A stretch of 64,000 nucleotides of DNA, taken from NCBI GenBank assembly GCA_964399035.1, contig CAYNPH010000027.1, positions 1-64,000 on the forward strand, in the 5' to 3' direction. This document shows, one piece after another, positions 43,372-52,403 of the stretch. This DNA is from WAOL01 sp964399035. Its GTDB lineage: Archaea; Thermoproteota; Thermoprotei_A; Sulfolobales; NBVN01. Position 1 is the stretch's first letter, and each line of letters begins with the position of its first letter. A program made the position numbers and the translations under genes. The notes under the pieces were generated by a model, which saw only the letters and a list, made by a program, of their open reading frames with translations, was not told the DNA's origin and made no database searches.

Positions 43372-45114
43372 TTAGGGGAAGCTCCAGTTCGACGGTATGC
43401 TGCCAACGATCTCAACGTTAGCTGAGAGTTGTGGGTCGGCCTTGATCTTCTGTATCAGGTAGTTCACGGCGTCCTTCGGGGTCATCTCACCCATGAGCAC
43501 CTTATTGATGGCGTCAGCGAAGAACCCTGCTAGCTTCGGGTATAATGGATGGCTTGGCGCTAGGTGCGTGTACTCCAGCATGTAACTCACGTTCGCTAGG
43601 AACTGAATGTTGATCTTGTTCGCGGTCCTCCGCACTATAGGCTCAATAGCCTTCTTAACGTCCGGGCTTAGGTTGATCTTCATGTTGATTAGGTCATTGA
43701 CCCAAGTCTCGTTCTTCAGTAGGGCAGCCGCGGCCTTCCTCACCGGTACGTGGCCGGAGATCACGCTGTGAATGGCATTTATCTCTGGGTCGCTAGCACC
43801 CACAACCATTAGGAACGCTAGTTCGTGGTACACGTCCTTAAGCTGATTGTAGTTCGGGTTGTCCTTACCAGCATTCTCGGCAATCATCCACATGAATGGC
43901 TGGCTCAGCGTCACTGGCTTATCGCCGGGATCGCCAGCTGGGAATAGCGTGTAGTAGAATTTCTTAACCTCCTCCTCAGGCGTTAATGGTCTCTGCTTCT
44001 TGGTTGTTGGGTCGTAATAGTATGCCTTAGTCTGCCACTCAGTCCAGTGCCAGGTACCGCCGATGAAGAACAGCGTGCATCCGGTCGGGGAGCCCTTGCA
44101 GTCATTCACTACGGTTGGGTGTATCTGCTGTGCCCAGTCCCATGACATCATGTCCTTAGGCAGTAGCTTGTGCTGGGCGAACGCGTACTCGGTGGCGAAC
44201 CACTTGTATACGGCGGGCACGTCTAGCACGAGCTTGCCGGTCTTCTCATCGTACAGCTTGCCGCCGTAGGCGAAGATGAACTGTATTAGATCTGGGTGTG
44301 CACTACCCTTCCTGTGGATTAATCCCCACTTAGCACAGCCCTTGCTCACAGCCTCCTCAGCCTTCTTGAACATGTCGTGCCAAGTGAACTTACCATCCTT
44401 AACCTGCTGGGCTAGGTTACTTATATCCCAACCCATGCATGCAGCCACGTCCTTCCTCACGTATATTGGCCTAGCCTCAGTGTCCTGAGGCACGCCGTAG
44501 TAGTGACCCTTATACTTAGCTGCCTCCATTATTGGTGTGTAGAAGTCCTTAAAGACGCTGTCCCAATACTTCTCTACGTAGCTGTTTATGTCGAGTATAT
44601 AGCCCTGGCTCGCCAGGTTAGCGATGTAGATGTAGCTATTTACGAAGAAGTCGCCGTTAGTGCCCTGAGGTACTGCCGATGTGAACTCGTCGTACAGCTT
44701 CTTGAAGCTGCTCTCCCAGAACTTATCCATAACTATCTTGACGTTAATGCCGTTCTTCTCCCAGATCTTGTTGATCTTGTAGGCAGCTTCGTAGAGGCCA
44801 TACATCCTCATGACGCTGTTGGGGTCTCCAGTAGCCCACACAGTGAACTTAACCGTGTGTATGCCCTTCGACTCTAGGTACTTACCGATAGCTATGACGT
44901 CCTTCTCGAAGTTCCCTGTGAGTACCGGCTTACTTGGTGCTGCTGACGTTGTTGTGGATGTGGTGGTCTTAGTTGTTGTGGAGGTTGATGTCGACGTCGA
45001 TGTCGTGGTTGTCGTTGCCGGTGCTGGCTTCTGGGACATGTAGTATGCTGCTGCACCGATTATTATTATAATGATTATTATTGCGGCCGCGATGGCCAAG
45101 CCTTTACTAGCCAT
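43372..45114 (-). CDS. Extracellular solute-binding protein of a sugar-type ABC importer
   Basis: At 580 residues it is longer than the usual 400-450. Residues 4-27 are a hydrophobic Ile-rich anchor, followed by a Thr/Ser-rich linker (about 32-62) that holds the domain off the membrane and is probably glycosylated. The remainder is a family 1-type substrate-binding domain with FTVWATGDPNS and many aromatic residues. The ligand could be an oligosaccharide or a large glycoside; no glycosidase is adjacent. The ATG has a strong SD (ggggtgagg) on the minus strand. It is the first gene of its operon. Confidence 0.85.
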   Translation of the reverse strand: MASKGLAIAAAIIIIIIIIGAAAYYMSQKPAPATTTTTSTSTSTSTTTKTTTSTTTSAAPSKPVLTGNFEKDVIAIGKYLESKGIHTVKFTVWATGDPNSVMRMYGLYEAAYKINKIWEKNGINVKIVMDKFWESSFKKLYDEFTSAVPQGTNGDFFVNSYIYIANLASQGYILDINSYVEKYWDSVFKDFYTPIMEAAKYKGHYYGVPQDTEARPIYVRKDVAACMGWDISNLAQQVKDGKFTWHDMFKKAEEAVSKGCAKWGLIHRKGSAHPDLIQFIFAYGGKLYDEKTGKLVLDVPAVYKWFATEYAFAQHKLLPKDMMSWDWAQQIHPTVVNDCKGSPTGCTLFFIGGTWHWTEWQTKAYYYDPTTKKQRPLTPEEEVKKFYYTLFPAGDPGDKPVTLSQPFMWMIAENAGKDNPNYNQLKDVYHELAFLMVVGASDPEINAIHSVISGHVPVRKAAAALLKNETWVNDLINMKINLSPDVKKAIEPIVRRTANKINIQFLANVSYMLEYTHLAPSHPLYPKLAGFFADAINKVLMGEMTPKDAVNYLIQKIKADPQLSANVEIVGSIPSNWSFP

Positions 45115-45180
45115 ACACCCCTCACCCCCACATCTAGATCGGATTGACTTGCCTATGTTTTAACCCGCGCAGGTTCGGGC

Positions 45181-45246
45181 GGCCCTCACGGGCCACGCAT
45201 CCCCCAGCCCTGCCCGTCGTGGGGACGGCAGGGCGGAGATGCTTTT
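45181..45246. ncRNA. GC-rich double-hairpin element (putative structured RNA or mobile-element remnant)
   Basis: A 5-base-pair hairpin (45181-45185 with 45190-45194) is followed by a longer one: outer stem GCATC/GATGC (45197-45201 with 45238-45242), a small internal loop, then 11 base pairs with one bulged C (45207-45218 with 45224-45234). TTTT follows at 45243. Either strand can form it. It stands in the 338-base gap between the binding-protein gene and osmC. It could be an H/ACA-like guide RNA, a transcript terminator, or the end of a vanished IS200/IS605-type element. No known family was recognised. Confidence 0.4.
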
Positions 45247-45414
45247 GCTTAACCAATTTTTCACCATATACTTTACTTCGATTAATAGACCGAGGGCAAC
45301 CCATAAAAGGTTTACTCATGGTGTTATGGTCTACGAGATTAAATAATCAGTACTCACTCTTAATACCTAGTTCAATTTCCTACGGACAGTTTGGATCGGT
45401 TAAGCGTCAACGCA

Positions 45415-45422
45415 TTTTAATA
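45415..45422 (+). promoter_or_regulatory. TATA box of the OsmC gene
   Basis: TTTTAATA lies about 34 bases ahead of the TTG at 45453, giving a leader of roughly eight bases. It supports the late start of this gene rather than the upstream ATG at 45144. Confidence 0.5.
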
Positions 45423-45452
45423 CGTTCCTCATGTAATGCTTGGGGATATTCT

Positions 45453-45911
45453 TTGCCCGAAATACGTGAGAAGAACCTCAAAACAATAAAGGTAACCTCA
45501 ACTCTTGAGGAGGGCTTTAAGGTCGTTACGAAAGCCCGCAAACACGTAATAGTTCAGGACTTACCCGAGTTCGCAGGAGGTAAGGACTCCGGACCATTAC
45601 CACCGGAACTGTTGCTGGCGTCGCTGGCCGGGTGTATAGGGATAGTTGCCCGTTACCATAGCGGGAAGTTCGGGATAGAGATAAAGGGCATGGAGATCGA
45701 GGTTGAGGGCGATTACGACCCTAGGGGTTTCGCAGGCCAAGATGTTAAGCCAGGCTTCCAGGAGATCAGGGTGAAGGTAGTTGTTGACGCGCCTAGCGCT
45801 AGTGAGGAGGACCTGAGGAGGCTTATGGAGTTCGTTGAGAAGCACTGCCCTATAGAGGATACTTTAGTGGATACCACGAAGGTAGTGATTAACGTGAAGA
45901 AGAAAACATAA
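45453..45911 (+). CDS. OsmC family protein
   Basis: The 152-residue product has the OsmC/Ohr fold: GKDSGPLPPELLLASLAGCIG near residue 40-60 supplies the first redox-type Cys, and EKHCPIEDTL (about 128) the second. Ohr/OsmC proteins reduce organic hydroperoxides, but many archaeal members have unknown substrates. A longer open frame reaches back to 45144, but the part before 45453 does not look coding and the promoter lies inside it, so the TTG start is chosen. Confidence 0.85.
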   Translation: MPEIREKNLKTIKVTSTLEEGFKVVTKARKHVIVQDLPEFAGGKDSGPLPPELLLASLAGCIGIVARYHSGKFGIEIKGMEIEVEGDYDPRGFAGQDVKPGFQEIRVKVVVDAPSASEEDLRRLMEFVEKHCPIEDTLVDTTKVVINVKKKT

Positions 45912-45988
45912 TAGACTCTCGTTTTTCCCTGTCCCGTATGCTCCTAGGCGTTGCGGCATCACCTAAAATTCTAGATGTGAAGTTCTTC

Positions 45989-46004
45989 TGTTAAACTTTT
46001 TAAA
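45989..46004 (+). promoter_or_regulatory. Promoter of the STAND ATPase gene
   Basis: The run tgttaaactttttaaa is centred about 23-26 bases ahead of the ATG at 46019, so the mRNA is probably leaderless. Confidence 0.4.
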
Positions 46005-46018
46005 CAAGTTAAGCAAGT

Positions 46019-48475
46019 ATGACATTAAAGACACGGAGCAGGGATGGTGCGGAGCTCGTGGCCCCTGACGATGCGGAAGCTTTGGAGGAGCTGAGCAGGG
46101 TCTCCACGCTCCTAAGGTTACTCTCAAGTAAGGTTGTCCTCAGGATAATTGGGGCGTTGTCGGTCGGCGAGTTAAGCCCGCGTCAAATAGCTGAGGTAAC
46201 GGGCACGGACGAATCGGTTGTTTCAAGGAAGCTGAGGAAGCTTAAGGAATACGGGATAGTGGAGTACTCGTGGGTGCGCTCCGGTGATAGGAACCTGAAG
46301 GTGTACAGGCTGTCTAGAAGGGCACTCACATTAGTGGCTACGTACCCCTCACCCAAAATACTGCTCAAGGACTTAAGCAGGGATACTGGGGCGCATCGAG
46401 AGGAGACCAGTAAGGCGTTAATACTATCCTACGACGCTCCACCACCCCGACTAATGGTCTTCGTCGGGAGAGATAAGGATCTGAAAGCACTACGGGACAG
46501 CTCCCCCGGGGCGGTCGTAGTCACCGGTATTTCAGGCGTAGGCAAAACTTCGCTCGTCACGGAGTACGTGCATAGGTACGGGCTAACGGGTAAGGTCATA
46601 TGGTATGAATTCACCGGGCTCGAGGATTACTACTCCTTCATGAGGCACGTGGCGTCAGCCCTTGAGAGAAGGGGGTACGTAGCGTTAATTGACGCGTTAC
46701 GGAGGGGAGAACGTAGTAGTGACCTCCTAGCGCGCCTCCTAGCTGAGGGCATGGATAGAACCGGCGTCATCCTAGTGCTTGACGACTACCATAAGTGCGG
46801 CGACAGTAAGGTCAGGTTGCTCCTGCCGGTAATTGCCACGAAGGTAAGGGCTTCCCAACTAATAGTGATTTCTAGGGTAGCTCCGCAGGAATTAATGACC
46901 TTAACGAGGCCGTTAAGGAACATCGAGCTGAAGGGCCTGAAGTTCAGCGAGGTTAGGAGCCTGCTCCGTAACTACAATATAGTCATGGATGAGAGGATAG
47001 CTGTTGAGGTTCACGTAGCCACGCAGGGCATCCCGGCCTTGGTAGAGGCATTCATCACCCTAGTAAGGGAAAGGGGGCTTGAGGAGGCGCTCAACGCATT
47101 ACGTAGCGGTGCGATCGCGAGTGCTTTCTGGCTGAGGATATACTCCTCCCTAACCCCGGCTGAGAGGGGCGCGTTGAGGGTGCTGGCCCACTTCGACGAG
47201 GCACTACCGGCTGAGTTAATTGCGGAGATGGTCGGCATGAAGGGCGCGGTTAGGGCGCTCTATTCCTTAGTGGATAAAGGGATGGCTGAGGAGGTCGGGC
47301 CGGGCTTCAGGCTAAAGGACTGGGTTAGGGGCGTGATGAGGTTAAGGCACGTCAACCCGGCATACTACGTTAAGGTAGGTGACACCTACTTAAAGTCCGA
47401 GGACGTTGAGCTCTTCATCAAGGCCCTACGTTACTACGTGAAGGCTGGCGACGAGAGGAAATGCCTCGTAGCCCTGAAGCAAAGGTTGCTTAAGGTCAGG
47501 TACAGACTACTCGAGATCCTAGGTAGCTACAGGGAGGTGCTACTGGAAATCGACAAATTCGCTAGGAACCCAGCGTTGCTGGGGTATCTCAACCTAGAGC
47601 TTGGCATAGTGCTCATTAATCTAGGGGAACTCAGGGAGGGGCTGAAGCGCATGGAAAGAGCTGCTAGGATAGCTGAGCTACTGGAGGATAGTTTCCTACT
47701 CGTATACGCGAATTCGGTGGCGGGTAACGTGTTGGCGGAGCTGGGGAGCGTTGAGGATGGGTTGAGGAAGTGCTTGCACGCACTGGATAAGGCCTCATCA
47801 ATAAGGGACAGGGAATTTAGGGTGAACGCGTTGCACTCGGTTTACGCTAACCTCGCTAAGATCTACGCGTACTTGGGGAACGTGGATGAAGCGTATAAGT
47901 ATGTGCTCAAGGAGGCTGAGGTGGCGAGTAAGTTAGGTGACCCAGCACTCTACCTCTGGTCCCTTTCCCACGTAGCCATAGTTAAGGGGGTCATGGGTAA
48001 ACTTCATGAGAGTGCGGCCATGCTCAAGCAGATCTACAGAGACCTGAAGACCTTGAAGATGAGGGGCATAGCCGCGGACATAGGGTTTGCCCTGCTTGAA
48101 AACCTAATCGAGATAGACGACGTCGATGAGATACTGAAACTAGGTCCAGAGGTGCTATCCGAAATGTATGAACTGGGTAGAACCTTCGTTTACTGTAGCA
48201 TCGCGCCAACAGTAACGTATGCGCTTCAAGCCGCGGGTAAGGATGGTAAAGCACGTGAAATTGCAGAGTTAGCAACCCAGAGATGCTCCGAATACCGGGA
48301 AGTTCTATGCACGTTAGAAGCTGTGGCAACCTACTTTAGCCAAGGCCCCGAAAGGGCTAGGGAAACGTTCGCTGAATGCGTCAGGAGGATTTTCTCGGAC
48401 GGCATGCTTGACGAACACATTAAAAACTTAATCAACAGGTTCCCTGTGCTGAAGCGTGTAACCGTGCGGCAATAG
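46019..48475 (+). CDS. STAND-type ATPase with winged-helix N-terminus and TPR-like C-terminus
   Basis: The 818-residue protein has an N-terminal winged helix (about 30-108; LSPRQIAEVTGTDESVVSRKLRKL), a P-loop NTPase domain with Walker A GISGVGKT at 170-177 and Walker B VILVLDDYH at about 250-258, then a wHTH-like spacer (about 375-440) and helical TPR-like repeats to the end. This is the AP-ATPase/MalT/NB-ARC layout, where ATP and a ligand switch oligomerisation. It may be a transcription activator. STAND proteins also serve antiviral defence, but no effector nuclease or protease domain is visible here. Confidence 0.8.
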   Translation: MTLKTRSRDGAELVAPDDAEALEELSRVSTLLRLLSSKVVLRIIGALSVGELSPRQIAEVTGTDESVVSRKLRKLKEYGIVEYSWVRSGDRNLKVYRLSRRALTLVATYPSPKILLKDLSRDTGAHREETSKALILSYDAPPPRLMVFVGRDKDLKALRDSSPGAVVVTGISGVGKTSLVTEYVHRYGLTGKVIWYEFTGLEDYYSFMRHVASALERRGYVALIDALRRGERSSDLLARLLAEGMDRTGVILVLDDYHKCGDSKVRLLLPVIATKVRASQLIVISRVAPQELMTLTRPLRNIELKGLKFSEVRSLLRNYNIVMDERIAVEVHVATQGIPALVEAFITLVRERGLEEALNALRSGAIASAFWLRIYSSLTPAERGALRVLAHFDEALPAELIAEMVGMKGAVRALYSLVDKGMAEEVGPGFRLKDWVRGVMRLRHVNPAYYVKVGDTYLKSEDVELFIKALRYYVKAGDERKCLVALKQRLLKVRYRLLEILGSYREVLLEIDKFARNPALLGYLNLELGIVLINLGELREGLKRMERAARIAELLEDSFLLVYANSVAGNVLAELGSVEDGLRKCLHALDKASSIRDREFRVNALHSVYANLAKIYAYLGNVDEAYKYVLKEAEVASKLGDPALYLWSLSHVAIVKGVMGKLHESAAMLKQIYRDLKTLKMRGIAADIGFALLENLIEIDDVDEILKLGPEVLSEMYELGRTFVYCSIAPTVTYALQAAGKDGKAREIAELATQRCSEYREVLCTLEAVATYFSQGPERARETFAECVRRIFSDGMLDEHIKNLINRFPVLKRVTVRQ

Positions 48476-48485
48476 CAGGGGTAAA

Positions 48486-48665
48486 TTACTCCCTCACGGA
48501 GTTCCTGAGATAGAACTTACGCTCGAAGAGGAGAACCTTGACAACGTGGTCACGCGGAATGTTGGTGGCGCTGACTATGTAATTAACTAAATCCTCGAAT
48601 TCCTGGTCATTCATGAAGTGCTCAATCACCTCTTCCTCATAACCTCGTTCGTAGCCGCAACACAA
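48486..48665 (-). CDS. Small hypothetical protein
   Basis: The product is about 59 residues from a TTG at 48665, which matches a likely leaderless start behind a TATA-like box near 48690. An ATG at 48614 or a GTG at 48677 are alternatives. It is charged, helical, and contains a CC pair near its start. The conserved-looking end (NIPRDHVVKVLLFERKFYLR) suggests a helix-turn-helix-like or protein-binding unit. No family recognised. Confidence 0.45.
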   Translation of the reverse strand: MCCGYERGYEEEVIEHFMNDQEFEDLVNYIVSATNIPRDHVVKVLLFERKFYLRNSVRE

Positions 48666-48717
48666 GCCCTGCCACACCTGAGATTACTAATAAGGCTCAA
48701 GGATTAAGTCAGCTGGT

Positions 48718-48736
48718 TTTTACAGTAACTGTAAAA
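48718..48736. promoter_or_regulatory. 19-base palindrome between divergent genes
   Basis: TTTTACAGTAACTGTAAAA is a perfect inverted repeat with 9-base arms and one central base. It lies between the small minus-strand gene and the aldo-keto reductase gene (ATG 48817), about 40-55 bases upstream of the latter's TATA-like run (48772-48783). It is probably an operator. Confidence 0.55.
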
Positions 48737-48816
48737 GTGGTGAGATAGCATAACTTGGTAGCACCACGCAAGCGTTTTTACTCTTCACACCCAAGCATAA
48801 CAGGGTTATTCTGGTC

Positions 48817-49776
48817 ATGGTACTAGAGAAACGTGAGCTCGGCTCATCCGGAATTAAGGTGACCGTGGTTGGTTTAGGTACTTGGCAGTTCAGCGATGCA
48901 TGGGGGGTTAAGGACTACGCAACAGCCAAGAATATAGTGCGTAGGGCGTTGGAGGTAGGCGTGAACTTCATAGATACCGCCATGGTTTACGGGCAGGGCT
49001 TAAGTGAGGAATTCGTGGGCCGCGCGATTAAGGAGCTGGGTGCCAGGGAGCACTTCGTAATCGCAACTAAAATACCGGGCGAGTTCCTAGCGTATGGGGA
49101 CGTATTTAAGGCCACGCAGAGGTCGCTTAGGAGGTTAGGTGTCGACGCGATAGACCTTATGCAGGTTCACTGGCCACCAGCCTGGCATAACATACCGACG
49201 TGTGAGTACATGCGTGCGCTGGAGAAATTAGTTAACCTAGGCATGATTAAGGCCATAGGCGTAAGTAACTTCGCCCCAGAACTACTGGACTCGGCCAGGG
49301 CATGCTTAGCTAGGGAGGACGTAGTGAGTAATCAAGTCAGGTACAACCTAGTGGAGCGGGACGCGGAGAAGGAGATAATACCGTACGCTGAGGCCGAAGG
49401 ACTCTCAATAATAGCGTGGTCACCCCTAGCCAAGGGAGTACTGACGGGTAAGTACACGCCGGAAAACCTCCCGAGATTCAGTGACGTGAGGCAGACCGAC
49501 CCGCTTTTCCAAGCAGAAAACTTCAAGATGATCTACGACACCCTAGTGAAGAAGCTCCTTGAGATATCGAGGAAGTATGGGAGGACGCCAGCTCAGGTAG
49601 CGCTGAAGTGGTTAATTCAAGCGTCCGACACCGTCATAGTGATACCGGGCGCGAAGAACGAGAAGCAGGTTGAGGATAACGCTGCAGCCGGTGAGAGCTG
49701 GTATTTAAGCACGGAGGACTGGCTAGCGCTGGAAGAGGCAAGCCGGAACTTAAGGATAAGCAGGGTAACTTGGTAA
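48817..49776 (+). CDS. Aldo/keto reductase
   Basis: The 319-residue TIM-barrel protein has the catalytic set Asp53, Tyr58 (NFIDTAMVYGQG), Lys85 (VIATKI) and His118 (LMQVHWP). NADPH-binding segments GVSNF and VIPGAK are near 157 and 284. It reduces aldehydes or ketones. Next door is an aldehyde ferredoxin oxidoreductase, so it may help handle the same aldehydes. Confidence 0.88.
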   Translation: MVLEKRELGSSGIKVTVVGLGTWQFSDAWGVKDYATAKNIVRRALEVGVNFIDTAMVYGQGLSEEFVGRAIKELGAREHFVIATKIPGEFLAYGDVFKATQRSLRRLGVDAIDLMQVHWPPAWHNIPTCEYMRALEKLVNLGMIKAIGVSNFAPELLDSARACLAREDVVSNQVRYNLVERDAEKEIIPYAEAEGLSIIAWSPLAKGVLTGKYTPENLPRFSDVRQTDPLFQAENFKMIYDTLVKKLLEISRKYGRTPAQVALKWLIQASDTVIVIPGAKNEKQVEDNAAAGESWYLSTEDWLALEEASRNLRISRVTW

Positions 49777-49795
49777 GAAGTTTGCTCCACCCTAA

Positions 49796-50236
49796 TCACG
49801 TAACACACTTGAAGAGAACCTTACCCTCCTTCCTTATTTTCGCCTTAATCGGGCGCTTAAGGGAGAGACCCTCAATACCGTCACATGCCTCAGCAGTCCT
49901 CAGCAGGGACATCAGTAGCTGGGCTGAGGTCTCCGATAACTTAATGTTATGCGCGTCCGCCGCCCTTAAGACAGCGTCGATAGCTGATAACACATCCTTC
50001 CCCACCTCGAGCTCCACATCGATAAACCCCTTCACTGAAGCGTAGACCTCGAGCGTCCTGGAGCATCGCTTAACGACGTTCTTAGCCCTCCTAAGTATCA
50101 AGTATATGTCTGCCCTAGACTTACCGAGCTTCCTAGCTATTTCATCAACCTTCATCCCGCTGAAGTACATCTCCAGCACCTTAACCTGCATCTCGGTGAA
50201 GTACGTGTCACCGTACCTCCCAGGCAACCTCAACAC
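49796..50236 (-). CDS. Tfx-like HTH transcriptional regulator
   Basis: In this 146-residue protein, residues about 14-60 form a HTH of the Tfx type (FTEMQVKVLEMYFSGMKVDE, then ARKLGKSRADIYLILRRAKNVVKR). The C-terminal 85 residues form a sensor-like domain of the same family. Tfx of Methanothermobacter controls the molybdenum formylmethanofuran dehydrogenase operon. Here it is divergent from the tungsten AOR gene, with an 18-base palindrome between, so control of that gene is likely. Confidence 0.72.
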   Translation of the reverse strand: MLRLPGRYGDTYFTEMQVKVLEMYFSGMKVDEIARKLGKSRADIYLILRRAKNVVKRCSRTLEVYASVKGFIDVELEVGKDVLSAIDAVLRAADAHNIKLSETSAQLLMSLLRTAEACDGIEGLSLKRPIKAKIRKEGKVLFKCVT

Positions 50237-50338
50237 CTGTGACGTGGCTTAAGGGCTACTATATTATTTCACGAATGACGCTTTAAACCTGATCGGCTGT
50301 TTAATGAATTCGATTGACAACTCCAAGTAAAATGTTAA

Positions 50339-50356
50339 TCAGTAATGCATTACTGA
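50339..50356. promoter_or_regulatory. 18-base palindrome upstream of the AOR gene
   Basis: TCAGTAATGCATTACTGA is perfect on both strands. It lies just ahead of an AT-rich TATA-like stretch (about 50360-50372) and 48 bases ahead of the TTG at 50404, between the Tfx-like gene and the AOR gene. It is the best candidate site for the Tfx-like regulator. Confidence 0.6.
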
Positions 50357-50403
50357 AAATTAATAATTCTTCAAAACACATAGTGTAAAGAGGTGTACAC
50401 TTC

Positions 50404-52293
50404 TTGCCAGGAGGTTATGCAGGCAAAATACTCAGAGTTAACCTATGGTCAAGTAAAGTAAGTATCGAGGAACTCCCCGAGGAAGTGCTCAAGAACTGGA
50501 TCGGCGGGAGAGGTCTCGGAGTGTACTTAATGCTCAAGGAGGTTAACCCGAAGGTAGACCCTCTGAGCCCATCCAATAAAGCAATAGTTGCTACGGGCCC
50601 ACTCACAGGCATACCCGGCGTCCCGTCAGCCGGGAGGTGGGCATCAGTAACTAAGTCCCCGCTCACGAACACCGTGCACGACTCCCAAAGCGGAGGTAAG
50701 TTCGGGCCAGAGCTAAAATTCGCTGGCTTCGACGCCATCATAATCGAGGACGAGTCGGAGGAACCCGTGTACCTCTGGATAAAGGACGGGAAGGTAGAGA
50801 TAAGGGACGCCAAGCACTTATGGGGCAAGGACGTCCACGCAACAACCGACGCCATCCAGGAGGAGCTAGCGGCGGAGGTAGGTAAGGACGAGGCCAAGAA
50901 AATCAAGGTAGCGTGCATAGGGCCAGCGGGGGAGAACCTAGTTAGGATAGCATCAATAATGAACGACAAGAACAGGGCGGCAGGCAGAGGAGGACACGGA
51001 GCCGTATGGGGCTCTAAGAAGCTTAAGGCCATAGCCGTACTGGGGCACGGCAAACCGCCAGTAGCCGACCCAAGCAAGCTAAGGGACGCCCTAGTTAAGG
51101 CCATGGACAAAATAAAGAAGAACTCCGTAACCGCAGAGGCATTGCCGAAACTAGGCACAGCAGTCCTGGTTAACATAATAAATAAGGCGGGGATATTCCC
51201 GACCAAGAACTTCAGGACGGGCGTGTTCCCAGGTGCGGAGAAGATCAGCGGTGAGAGGTTAGCTAAGGAATTCGTGGACTGGAACAAGCAGCGTGAGGAG
51301 ATCTGCTGGGGATGCCCGATCGGGTGCGCGAGGTACGCTAAGATAACAAACTCACCCTTCAGCGGTGAGGGCGGCGGGCCCGAGTACGAGACCATATGGG
51401 CTTTCGGCGCGCAGACAGGCACTGATAACCTAGAGGCCATCTGCAAGGCGAACTTCCTCTGCAATGAGCTCGGCCTAGACACGATATCCATGGGCCACAC
51501 GATAGGGACGTTAATGGAGTTAGTCGAGATGGGTAAGGTGCCGAAGGAAGCGCTCCGCGGCCTAAAGGCAGAGTGGGGAACACCTGAAGCCATCGTCGAG
51601 CTGGTGTGGAGAACCGCTTACCGCTCAGGCATAGGCAACGACCTAGCAGAGGGGGCGCTGAGGCTAGCGAAGAAGTACGGAGCGCCAGAAATAGCGATGG
51701 TTGTCAGGGGGCAGGAGCTACCCGCCTACGACCCAAGAGGCGCTCAAGGACACGGTCTAGCCTACGCGACGAGCAACCGCGGAGGCTGCCACCTAAGGGC
51801 CTACATGATATCGCCCGAGGTGCTTGGCGTGCCTCAACTAGTCGACAGGTTTAAGACTGAGGGCAAGCCAGCCATGGTGAAGCACTTCCAGGACGTGTCG
51901 GCAGTCGTGGATTCGCTGGTTGTATGTAAGTTCACGACATTCGCTCTATGGGCAGAGGACTTCGCCGAAATGCTCTCGGCCGTTACGGGCATACCGTACA
52001 CAGCTAAGGACATTGAGTTGGTGGGTGAGAGAATATACAACGCGGAGAGAGCATTCAACGTGCTGTCCTTTGGCGACGGGAGGGAATACGACACGCTACC
52101 CAAGAGGTTGCTGGAGGAGCCGATGCCTGAGGGCCCAAGCAAGGGCTACGTAGTGAAGCTAAACGAGATGCTTGACGAGTACTACAAGGTTAGGGGCTGG
52201 AGGGACGGCAGGCCAACCAGGGCTAAGTTAGAGGAACTGGGTCTTAAGTGGCTTGCTGAGTGGTTAGCTGAAGAAAAGCTGCTTCCGGAGTAA
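50404..52293 (+). CDS. Tungsten-dependent aldehyde ferredoxin oxidoreductase family protein
   Basis: The 629-residue enzyme oxidises aldehydes to acids and passes electrons to ferredoxin, using a tungstopterin and one [4Fe-4S] cluster. Cluster ligands are the CxxCxxxC motif (CWGCPIGC, from Cys301) and a later Cys near 508. The family segments GPEYETIWAFGAQTG and the pterin-region QGHGLAYATSNRGGCH are present. It starts with TTG. It is followed by its probable radical SAM maturase. The product ferredoxin could feed the hydrogenase at 11.7-19 kb. The exact substrate class cannot be told. Confidence 0.92.
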   Translation: MPGGYAGKILRVNLWSSKVSIEELPEEVLKNWIGGRGLGVYLMLKEVNPKVDPLSPSNKAIVATGPLTGIPGVPSAGRWASVTKSPLTNTVHDSQSGGKFGPELKFAGFDAIIIEDESEEPVYLWIKDGKVEIRDAKHLWGKDVHATTDAIQEELAAEVGKDEAKKIKVACIGPAGENLVRIASIMNDKNRAAGRGGHGAVWGSKKLKAIAVLGHGKPPVADPSKLRDALVKAMDKIKKNSVTAEALPKLGTAVLVNIINKAGIFPTKNFRTGVFPGAEKISGERLAKEFVDWNKQREEICWGCPIGCARYAKITNSPFSGEGGGPEYETIWAFGAQTGTDNLEAICKANFLCNELGLDTISMGHTIGTLMELVEMGKVPKEALRGLKAEWGTPEAIVELVWRTAYRSGIGNDLAEGALRLAKKYGAPEIAMVVRGQELPAYDPRGAQGHGLAYATSNRGGCHLRAYMISPEVLGVPQLVDRFKTEGKPAMVKHFQDVSAVVDSLVVCKFTTFALWAEDFAEMLSAVTGIPYTAKDIELVGERIYNAERAFNVLSFGDGREYDTLPKRLLEEPMPEGPSKGYVVKLNEMLDEYYKVRGWRDGRPTRAKLEELGLKWLAEWLAEEKLLPE

Positions 52294-52403
52294 GGACGTT
52301 TTTAAACATGAAGAAGTTTTCCCTTACCATTAGTTCCTCTTTCTCGGCAAGACCTAACGTATTTTACCTAGTGATTACCTAGAATTAATGACAGGTATGT
52401 CAT

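Noticed and set aside
45134..45319. Short open frame on the minus strand covering the hairpin element
   Set aside because: It follows the hairpin bases and has no start signal; likely a by-product of GC-rich repeats.
45144..45452. N-terminal extension of the OsmC gene
   Set aside because: It contains the hairpin element and the promoter, and the reading is not protein-like; the TTG at 45453 is preferred.
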